NCBI GenBank assembly: GCA_018899795.1
Contig: JAHIHJ010000152.1
Coordinates: 1 to 11,705, forward strand
Source: Methanobacteriota archaeon
GTDB taxonomy: Archaea > Halobacteriota > Methanosarcinia > Methanosarcinales > Methanoperedenaceae
Direction: 5' to 3'
DNA: 11,705 bases
This document shows, in pieces, positions 5,846 to 11,705 of the stretch. Position numbers and translations under genes: made by a program. How positions within the stretch are numbered: position 1 is the stretch's first letter; every line of letters begins with the position of its first letter. Under the pieces are notes generated by a model that was not told the origin of the DNA, searched no databases, and saw only the letters and a program-made list of their open reading frames with translations.

Positions 5846-7558
5846 TTAATAATCCTCGATACAGGTCTTAAGGTATTTGGCATTGCTTGCTTTAATAAAT
5901 TCGCTGCAAACTTGTCTCGGGTCTCCATCCAATACGATGTGCCCTTTGTCAATGAGTACAGCCCTCTGCGCCACTTCTCTTATGAAATCCACATGATGGC
6001 TCACGAATATGATGGTGGTGTTGAAGGTCTTGTTGATGTTCTTTATGGAATTTGCGACATCCCGAAGCGTTATCGGGTCAAGGTCGCCGAATGGTTCATC
6101 CAGCAGCAGGATAGAAGGCTTTGATGCAAGCGCAATGGCAAGAGCTGCTCTTACGTTCTCACCGCCGCTCATCTGGTATGGTTTAACATCAAGGATCGAT
6201 AAAGGCAGACCTACAGCTTCAAAGACCGGCTTTGCGTAATTCATTACCTCTGTAAGGGGATAGCTCGGGAAAAGCACGCCAAGGATGGCAGGAGTATATC
6301 CCATTTTCACAAGCTTCTCCTTTGAGTTATCTTCAGGCATGTCAGTCATCTTGTAAAGTTCATCAAGATCTTTATCAGATATGCCAAGTTCCTTTGCGCG
6401 TTTCCTGGATTCCTCCACGACATTCTGACCTTTTACTCCAAGTTTGTAAGCAAGTTGCTTTTTTATGGTGGAAAGCGGCGAGAGCGCGAACTCCTGGTAC
6501 ATGATGCTGGTCATCCTTCGCACTTCCATTCTCTTGGGAGAATACGTGGACATCTCGACCCAATCATCATCCACCCTGAACTCTATCTCGCCTTCATCAG
6601 GATAGACAAGTCCGTCCATGGCGTGAAGCAGTGTTGTCTTCCCTGCTCCGCTTGGACCTATGAGAGCGACTATCTCGCCCTCTTTGAATTCAAGATTAAT
6701 GTTATCAAGATCAAGCACTTCTCCCTGCCTGAACAGCCAGTATCTCTTGGAAAGACCGGTCACCTTTACCATTGTTTTATCCGATCTCCTCTGCGGCATG
6801 GGGATGAGGGGTTTCATTTTCTTAAGGAATTTCTTCAAAACATATTCCGGCTCGCCTTCCTCTACTATCTTGCCGCCTTCGAGCCACAGCACTCGATGCG
6901 CCATATAGGAGTGGACTTCCGGCAGATGGGAGACCACAAGTGTCTTTAGTCCTGTCTTTTCGTTCACGTTCTTTATTGTATCGAGGACTTCCTGTTTGGT
7001 GGCAGGGCATGTCATGGTGGCTGGTTCATCCAGCAGGAGAAGATTGGGTTTAGCAGCAAGCTGGCGCGCTATCAAAAGCCTCTGCTTTTCTCCGCCGCTG
7101 AGAACGGCAGAAAAATGCTCTGCTTTCTTATCAAGGTTGACAAGCTTTAGATACTCCATACTTTTTTCATATAATTCAGTATAGTAAGGCGAATCTTTCT
7201 CTGGCAACTGCTCATATCCGCATTTCTCGACATTAAGACGCCGCAGCACGCTCTCATATGCAGCGCCTGGCCACAGACCGAAATTCCGCTGAAGATGTAT
7301 TGCGGTCATTTTATGAAGTCTGGCAATATCGGCATGACTGGCTCCGGGTCTGATCGTAAATCCGTCAAGTTCAAAACTGCCTTCATTGAACGGCTCCATA
7401 CCGCGAAGGACCTTCAGTATGGTGGATTTTCCGCCCCCGCTTCGTCCGATTATACCAAGTATCTCGCCGTCTTTAATTTCAAAACTCACATCTTTCAGGA
7501 CTCTGACCGTATCAGAATCGATTACATAGTCCTTAACCAGATTATTAACTTTCAGCAT
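5846..7558 (-). CDS. atwA: Methyl-coenzyme M reductase system component A2
   Basis: 570 residues with two fused ABC ATPase domains and no membrane segments. Domain 1 (about 1-245): Walker A GRSGGGKST at 38-46, signature LSGGE at 153-157, Walker B LLLLDE at 173-178 followed by PATMTCPATKQE, a form typical of this family, and switch His201. Domain 2 (about 262-570): Walker A GPSGAGKTT at 301-309, signature MSGGEN around 463-468, Walker B with LLLDEPFGDLD at 484-494. AtwA is the soluble ATP-dependent component needed to reduce the F430 nickel and activate MCR in methanogens and ANME archaea. No mcr genes are in the window, as is common. The ATG at 7558 has GGAGAAGG upstream, and a TATA box lies about 70 bases away in the gap shared with the TPR gene. 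Confidence 0.93.
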   Translation of the reverse strand: MLKVNNLVKDYVIDSDTVRVLKDVSFEIKDGEILGIIGRSGGGKSTILKVLRGMEPFNEGSFELDGFTIRPGASHADIARLHKMTAIHLQRNFGLWPGAAYESVLRRLNVEKCGYEQLPEKDSPYYTELYEKSMEYLKLVNLDKKAEHFSAVLSGGEKQRLLIARQLAAKPNLLLLDEPATMTCPATKQEVLDTIKNVNEKTGLKTLVVSHLPEVHSYMAHRVLWLEGGKIVEEGEPEYVLKKFLKKMKPLIPMPQRRSDKTMVKVTGLSKRYWLFRQGEVLDLDNINLEFKEGEIVALIGPSGAGKTTLLHAMDGLVYPDEGEIEFRVDDDWVEMSTYSPKRMEVRRMTSIMYQEFALSPLSTIKKQLAYKLGVKGQNVVEESRKRAKELGISDKDLDELYKMTDMPEDNSKEKLVKMGYTPAILGVLFPSYPLTEVMNYAKPVFEAVGLPLSILDVKPYQMSGGENVRAALAIALASKPSILLLDEPFGDLDPITLRDVANSIKNINKTFNTTIIFVSHHVDFIREVAQRAVLIDKGHIVLDGDPRQVCSEFIKASNAKYLKTCIEDY

Positions 7559-7628
7559 AGAACCTTCTCCAGAATATGCAGCAATTGATAACTACAAATA
7601 ATGACGATTTCGTAATGTTTGAACGTCT

Positions 7629-7634
7629 ATATAT
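7629..7634 (-). promoter_or_regulatory. Candidate TATA box for atwA
   Basis: TATATA on the minus strand (context CAATATATAGACG), 71-76 bases before the atwA ATG, giving an expected leader of about 45 bases that contains GGAGAAGG. Confidence 0.4.
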
Positions 7635-7693
7635 TGTTATTGCTTGAACTTTCTATTTCCGGAATGCCAGAATATGGAGAAACCATAGAAAGA

Positions 7694-7699
7694 TTTATA
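7694..7699 (+). promoter_or_regulatory. Candidate TATA box for the TPR gene
   Basis: TTTATA in the context AAAGATTTATACTG, 61-66 bases before the ATG at 7760. The start site is expected near 7722, and TGAGGT at 7748-7753 is the ribosome-binding site. Confidence 0.45.
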
Positions 7700-7759
7700 C
7701 TGTTAAAATGAGTAAAACAAAGGATAGTAAACCGTATTATTCGAGACTGAGGTAAAATA

Positions 7760-8785
7760 ATGAAATTCGGCGATTTTTTTAAAAAACCAGAAAAGAAAGA
7801 CCCATTACAGGAGGCTGAAGAATATAAGCTTGCAGCAAGATTCGATAAAGCGCTGGAAGCGTACAGGAACATCCTTGCCACCGCCCCTAACAACCTGAAA
7901 GCATGGTACGATAAAGCTTCTATCCATCTCACCCTTGAGCAATATGATCCCGCTCTTGAGGCTTATGAGAAGATCCTGGAACTCGACCCTGATAATAAAA
8001 AAGCATGGCATGAGAAAGGATTCATACTTGTGAACCTGGGCAGGCTGAAAGAAGCGCTGGAAGCTTATGATAAGGTGCTGGAAGCAGAGCCTGACAATAT
8101 CGCGCTCTTATCAGAGAAGGTAATGATATTAAAGGAACTGAAAAGGGATGCTGAGATCCTGAAGATATACGAAAAGCTTCTTGAAAAAGACCCGAAGAAC
8201 ATCAAGATCTGGTATGACAGGGGATCGATGATCTATGGCACGGGCAAAGAGGCAGATGCATTGGCTGCTTTTGAGAAAGTGCTTGAACTTGACCCGGGCC
8301 ATTCAGGGGCGATTGCGCATAAAGGACTGATCATCGGACTGCGAAGACAGTACGCCCAGAGTTTTACCATGCTTGAAAGCGCCCTGCAAAAAGATCCGGA
8401 AAACTGGTTCGCTTTATATGGAAAGGGAGTGGTATGGACGCTCAAAGGCACAGACCTTAAATCACTTGACCGGCGTTACGACGCAATAAAATGCTTTGAC
8501 AATGCGCTTCAGGCATATGATAAAGCCACCGCCTTAAATCCGAATAACTCGAAACTGTGGTATGAAAAAGGTCTTCTTTTAAGGAACATCGAGCGTGGAA
8601 ATGAAGCTATAAGGGCTTTTAACAAATCCCTGGAAGTAGACCCCGCGAACACAAAAGCGTGGTATGATAAGGGTGTAACCCTGAAGGAACTCGGGATGGA
8701 TGAAGAAGCAACGCGGTGTTTTGAGAAAGTGCTTGAATTAGAGCCGACACATACGCTGGCACGGCATAAGTTGAAGCAGATGTAG
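7760..8785 (+). CDS. Tetratricopeptide repeat protein
   Basis: 341 residues made almost wholly of TPR units of 34 residues. The repeat entry WYxKG/WxxKG recurs near residues 48, 83, 151, 267 and 301, with divergent copies near 114, 182 and 215. The closing element EKxLELDPxN appears after most units. About nine units are visible. The unit starting near 215 is longer, with an insertion at about 230-243 (KGTDLKSLDRRYDA), which would bulge from the superhelix. No signal peptide or membrane segment is seen; the Lys-rich first 14 residues cap the array. TPR arrays are protein-binding scaffolds, and the partner is unknown. The gene is divergent from atwA and convergent with cofE, so its neighbours give no functional hint. 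Confidence 0.9.
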   Translation: MKFGDFFKKPEKKDPLQEAEEYKLAARFDKALEAYRNILATAPNNLKAWYDKASIHLTLEQYDPALEAYEKILELDPDNKKAWHEKGFILVNLGRLKEALEAYDKVLEAEPDNIALLSEKVMILKELKRDAEILKIYEKLLEKDPKNIKIWYDRGSMIYGTGKEADALAAFEKVLELDPGHSGAIAHKGLIIGLRRQYAQSFTMLESALQKDPENWFALYGKGVVWTLKGTDLKSLDRRYDAIKCFDNALQAYDKATALNPNNSKLWYEKGLLLRNIERGNEAIRAFNKSLEVDPANTKAWYDKGVTLKELGMDEEATRCFEKVLELEPTHTLARHKLKQM

Positions 8786-8814
8786 GGGATATTCAGGTAG
8801 GAAAATATACACGT

Positions 8815-9567
8815 TTAACCCCTGAAGCATCCGAAATACATGCACCCTTCACGAGAGATCGTGGGTATGTCCTCACTGCCGTCGATGAACCTGACTGGCG
8901 CGTTCCGTATCAGGACAGCGGGCGTACTCTCATCAGCCTCCCCCATGATAAGCTGCGCAGCAGAAACAAGGTTGTCCGCGGTTGCCCGCCTTGTGATCAT
9001 AAGAGGCTTCCCGAACAGGTCTTTATGTCCTCTCATATCCTCCACCGGCTCGATCCCCGCGCAGCCCAGGGCGATCCCCACGCATCCCAGGCGCAGGGGC
9101 TGCGTCCTGCTGTCCCCAACTATGACCGCAAGCCTGCATCCATATTTCGCCATCAGCTTTTCCCTTATCTCGATGGCGCTGCGCTTCGGGTCTTCGGGCA
9201 AAAGCACAACATGACCTTCGGGAGCATTGGAATTATCGATGCCCGCGCCGGGTGAGAGCACGCCTTTTGTAATTGTGACAACTACACCTGGAATTCCTCC
9301 AAGTATCTCATCAGATTCACGGATTATGAGTTCCATCTTTCTGGGGTCAGTATCATAAAGTTTCGAGAGAGTAAGTGCCTTTTTTGAAGGCTTCACGCTA
9401 TCAAGAGCAACGACCCTCCCCTCGGCTGTGGCGACCGCAGATTCAGCCAGCACAATAATATCGTTATCCTGCGGTCGAATGCTACTGGCTTTTAATGCCC
9501 TGATCAGCACTTTCGAGATATCATCACCCGGTCTTATGAGCGGAGTTTTTATTCCGAATAACTGCAT
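8815..9567 (-). CDS. cofE: F420-0:gamma-L-glutamate ligase family protein (CofE or CofE-like)
   Basis: 250 residues, the normal single-domain archaeal length of the F420_ligase (CofE) family, which adds glutamate to coenzyme F420-0 using GTP. Family landmarks: GAGIDNSNAPEG at 107-118, LLPEDP at 122-127, GIALGCAG around 164-171, the pair RGHKDLFGKPL at 179-189 and the ATADNLVSAAQLIMG helix. The central motif, usually written ITDTFGR or ITDTNGR, reads VGDSRTQPLRLG here (about 150-161), keeping the Asp but losing the Gly-Arg. The C-terminus is Cys-rich (GCMYFGCFRG). It may be CofE itself or a paralogue with another substrate. The ATG at 9567 is preceded by GGGGGA about 11 bases upstream. It lies four bases after the stop of the preceding ORF. 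Confidence 0.8.
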   Translation of the reverse strand: MQLFGIKTPLIRPGDDISKVLIRALKASSIRPQDNDIIVLAESAVATAEGRVVALDSVKPSKKALTLSKLYDTDPRKMELIIRESDEILGGIPGVVVTITKGVLSPGAGIDNSNAPEGHVVLLPEDPKRSAIEIREKLMAKYGCRLAVIVGDSRTQPLRLGCVGIALGCAGIEPVEDMRGHKDLFGKPLMITRRATADNLVSAAQLIMGEADESTPAVLIRNAPVRFIDGSEDIPTISREGCMYFGCFRG

Positions 9568-9571
9568 ATTT

Positions 9572-9925
9572 CTAATTCCCCCGAGTGTTGGTGCCCTGTG
9601 GCCTGTTTGGGGAACATAGGTATCTCACCGCAAAGAACGCAAAGGGCGCAAAGATTGTTTTTGCCATGCTTTGCATTATTTTCGACCTTTGCAGTGATTT
9701 AAGTTTAATCCGTTCAAGGATAACCCCAAATAGTTGCTGGAAATTTATCTTACTCTTCCAGCAATCTTTAACGATATCAACAAATTTTTTGCTTTTATCG
9801 TTAGAAACAAATACTCCCTGGAAATATATTAATTCAGGTTTTTCTGTCTCTACTCCATCTGTATCAATCCATCTATCAAAATCATTTAGGTATGCTTTTT
9901 CAACAAGGAATTGTTTTTTATCCAT
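9572..9925 (-). CDS. Short hypothetical protein running into a repeat element
   Basis: 117 residues, not recognised. Residues 1-80 look like a real, charged AT-rich protein (DFDRWIDTDG, ELIYFQGVFVSNDKS, FVDIVKDCWKSKINF, QLFGVILERIKL). The ATG at 9925 has GGAAGGG 6 bases upstream. The last 37 residues are encoded by the antisense of the CGCAAAG tandem repeat and its flanks (AKTIFAPFAFFAVRYL), so the native C-terminus may have been replaced or lost. It follows the HerA-like ATPase gene on the same strand after 79 bases and could be a partner of it. The stop is 4 bases before cofE. Confidence 0.55.
   Translation of the reverse strand: MDKKQFLVEKAYLNDFDRWIDTDGVETEKPELIYFQGVFVSNDKSKKFVDIVKDCWKSKINFQQLFGVILERIKLKSLQRSKIMQSMAKTIFAPFAFFAVRYLCSPNRPQGTNTRGN
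9627..9653. repeat. Three tandem 9-mers ending CGCAAAG
   Basis: ACCGCAAAG, AACGCAAAG and GGCGCAAAG lie head to tail, preceded by CTC and followed by ATTG. I recall similar CGCAAAG-rich intergenic elements as dispersed repeats in many prokaryotic genomes, often mis-translated as LTAKNAKGAK-like peptides. That resemblance comes from memory, not a search. It overlaps the 3' end of the neighbouring ORF. Confidence 0.6.
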
Positions 9926-10004
9926 TGTTATACCCTTCCGATATTTTCTTCATGAGCCAATCAATAACAAATTATAGATTTTTATTTCAAATTTCATATT
10001 ATTT

Positions 10005-11705
10005 TTAACTATTAAGATGTTTTTTTGATTTTGCAATTTCTTTCGCCTCATTTTCACTCATCCAGTTAGGCATAACGTATGTTTTTATACATTTACCATC
10101 AAAACAAGCGAAGAATTCTCCAACCTGTAAATTCATAATCTGATCGTTTGTTGGTCTTTGACCTTTAGGGAGAGGAATTTGAGCGATTGTATGTTCAACT
10201 TCATTAACTTCAGTTTGTAATCCTAACATCCATATCGAAACACTTTTTAAAATACTCTTATCAACCCCCGCAATATCTTGAGAATCAAACCAAACGAAAT
10301 TATTATTTACTGCACCTTGTCTTATCAATTGTTCTATAGAATATTTACTTGGAGTTCTTTTTGATTGAGGAATAAATTTCCATGCCTCTGGGATGATAAC
10401 TACTGTATTTTTATTATTGTGCAATATTTCATTTAAAACACTATTAATGATATAGCTTTGAAGTTCTTCATTATAACTGCTTAAATCCATCAAATTAATG
10501 CCAGTTTTTAAACTCAAATTGCTTGTATATTCTTTATTTTCTAATTCCTTAAATAAATCTTCAAAATAAGCTTGGAGTAGGATTAAAGACTTCCTTTCAG
10601 TTCCTTTAGAGTCTTCTAAGGCAATATCAATGCTATGCTTAATTGTTTTTAATGTTTTTTCATTTTTACATAACTCTATTAGCTTTGCCCGAACATCTTT
10701 CATTTTCTCCCCTAATTGAGATTCAAACAATTTTTCCACGACTTTCCACTCAGCTTTTTCTTGGAAAAATGGTTTATGATTCTCTCCTTTATCAAAACAT
10801 TTCTCGCCTGGTTTGGTTATAAAAGAAATCGTGGATAGGCCACTTCTTTGGATTAAGGCTTCTAATGTTGTTGTTTTTCCTGATTTTTGTGTTAAACCAG
10901 AAATAAATAAGTGGGCAGGTTTAATTTTTACTTCATCCCCTGTTCCACATTCAAATCCAGCTAAAATAGATTGAAGTGGGGTAATATGTGGCTGTGGTGG
11001 AATAACTGGAGTTCGAGGTGGAACAACTGGAGGCTGTGGTGGGATAATTGGAGGATGTGGGGGAGTAACTGGAGGTCTTATACTGCTACCATCCAATAAG
11101 TTATCAATAATTGGATCTGAAATTTTATCGATGTATTCTTGTTTCAGTTTTATTATCTTATTTTTAAATTTTTGTTCGTCTATTATCTTAAAGTATGGCG
11201 GATTTGAAGAATCGAATGAAGTTGTTATTTTTTCTTCTTTTAATTTATCAATTAGCTCTTTACACTCATTGAAATAATCTGAATATTCATTATTTATCTT
11301 ATCTCTGATTTTATAATTCTCAATACTATTTAATAAATCATTGAAGAATGATACTTTTTTATTTAACTCGATAATTGAATCATAAAATGATGCTGGAAAC
11401 TTTTCAATATGTTCTAATAATAATCGATGCACTTCATCATTAGTTATAAATTTACTTTTCGAACTGCCCCTCAAGTTTGATTGAAATGGTGTCAGATCAA
11501 GATACAAATTATATTTTTTTAATAGTGAATATACGAAATTTATTTTATTATTTAATAAATTTTTTAATTCATTTCCTTTTTTGGAATTTAAGAATAACAC
11601 TGCAAATTCTTCTTTGACATTTAATCTATCTATATTTCTTCTCAAAGGAGGGGATAATATTGCAAAAATTTTTGGATTAATATTAATAAATTCATTTTTA
11701 TACTC
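10005..11705 (-). CDS. HerA/VirB4-like P-loop ATPase with helical N-terminus (5'-partial)
   Basis: 566 residues are visible. Counting from the TTG at 11645, residues 1-190 are charged helices, probably coiled coil. Residues 191-225 are five 7-residue proline-rich units (PPVTPPH, PPIIPPQ, PPVVPPR, TPVIPPQ, PHITPLQ). The ATPase domain follows: Walker A GLTQKSGKT at 250-258, Walker B-like strand VVIIPEAWKFIP at 415-426, and SQDIAGVDKS downstream as in HerA/VirB4/TraG-type DNA pumps. The Walker B Asp is replaced by Pro, while the catalytic Glu and the Ala-Trp of DEAW are kept. The 20 codons upstream of the TTG are open to the window edge (EYKNEFININ, then PKIFAILSPP) and no ribosome-binding site precedes the TTG, so the true start lies outside. 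It may serve DNA translocation, conjugation or phage defence. It is AT-rich. Confidence 0.8.
   Translation of the reverse strand, partial: EYKNEFININPKIFAILSPPLRRNIDRLNVKEEFAVLFLNSKKGNELKNLLNNKINFVYSLLKKYNLYLDLTPFQSNLRGSSKSKFITNDEVHRLLLEHIEKFPASFYDSIIELNKKVSFFNDLLNSIENYKIRDKINNEYSDYFNECKELIDKLKEEKITTSFDSSNPPYFKIIDEQKFKNKIIKLKQEYIDKISDPIIDNLLDGSSIRPPVTPPHPPIIPPQPPVVPPRTPVIPPQPHITPLQSILAGFECGTGDEVKIKPAHLFISGLTQKSGKTTTLEALIQRSGLSTISFITKPGEKCFDKGENHKPFFQEKAEWKVVEKLFESQLGEKMKDVRAKLIELCKNEKTLKTIKHSIDIALEDSKGTERKSLILLQAYFEDLFKELENKEYTSNLSLKTGINLMDLSSYNEELQSYIINSVLNEILHNNKNTVVIIPEAWKFIPQSKRTPSKYSIEQLIRQGAVNNNFVWFDSQDIAGVDKSILKSVSIWMLGLQTEVNEVEHTIAQIPLPKGQRPTNDQIMNLQVGEFFACFDGKCIKTYVMPNWMSENEAKEIAKSKKHLNS
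10971..11075 (-). repeat. 5 x 21-bp tandem repeat encoding the proline-rich linker
   Basis: Five imperfect 21-bp units encode heptapeptides with Pro pairs, hydrophobic pairs (VT, II, VV, VI, IT) and a variable last residue (H, Q, R, Q, Q). Such linkers are extended and could tether the helical region to the ATPase ring. The copy number may vary between strains. Confidence 0.8.

Noticed and set aside
6455..6949. 164-codon plus-strand ORF
   Set aside because: Antisense shadow of atwA domains 1 and 2; no start context and no recognisable motif.
7708..7755. A 15-codon ORF (ATG to TAA) just upstream of the TPR gene, a possible leader peptide
   Set aside because: With the TATA box at 7694-7699 transcription should begin near 7722, downstream of this ATG, so it is unlikely to be in the mRNA. 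It has no ribosome-binding site.
9627..9653. Start of a CRISPR array
   Set aside because: The 9-bp units are directly adjacent with no spacers and there are only three.
1..11705. tRNA, rRNA or insertion sequence
   Set aside because: No cloverleaf with a T-loop GTTCRANNC and acceptor pairing, no rRNA signature, and no transposase motif or paired terminal inverted repeats were seen on either strand.

Overview
The window reads as a piece of a methane-metabolising euryarchaeal chromosome. An AtwA-type component A2 of the methyl-coenzyme M reductase (MCR) system occurs together with a CofE-family F420 ligase, an archaeal Nop5, a rubrerythrin and archaeal-style promoters (TATA boxes, T-tract ends). 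Methanosarcinales in the broad sense, possibly an ANME-2d/Methanoperedens-like lineage, is my best guess. That is inference from gene content, not a database match.

Left part (1-1245, AT-rich, accessory): the end of an unidentified CxxC protein (+), then a complete mntA-hepT toxin-antitoxin pair (-), then a TTG-start orphan ORF (-) that may have a PH-like fold. Middle-left (1416-3784): a membrane-anchored OB-fold protein (+), then a tight minus-strand run of lipoprotein, rubrerythrin and YkgJ-type Cys-cluster protein, then a 52-residue two-helix membrane protein that I found by reading the minus strand. It shares a 91-bp divergent promoter region with nop5.

Middle (3876-9567, more GC-balanced, core-like): nop5 (+) without fibrillarin beside it, a repeat-rich convergent spacer, sppA and atwA on the minus strand, a TPR protein (+) divergent from atwA, and a cofE-family gene (-) with an atypical motif.

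Right part (9572-11705, AT-rich, accessory): a short ORF whose C-terminus runs into an intergenic CGCAAAG repeat, and a large HerA/VirB4-like P-loop ATPase. The ATPase has a helical N-terminal region, a 5 x 7-residue proline-rich linker and a Walker B strand reading IIPEAW. Its reading frame stays open to the window edge, so the gene is 5'-truncated here and its TTG codon at 11645 is probably not the true start.

Most genes act separately: MCR activation (AtwA), F420 chemistry (CofE family), C/D-box RNP methylation (Nop5), membrane proteolysis (SppA) and peroxide/oxygen defence (rubrerythrin). The best candidates for undescribed biology are the ATPase locus, the 52-residue membrane protein and the atypical CofE-like protein.
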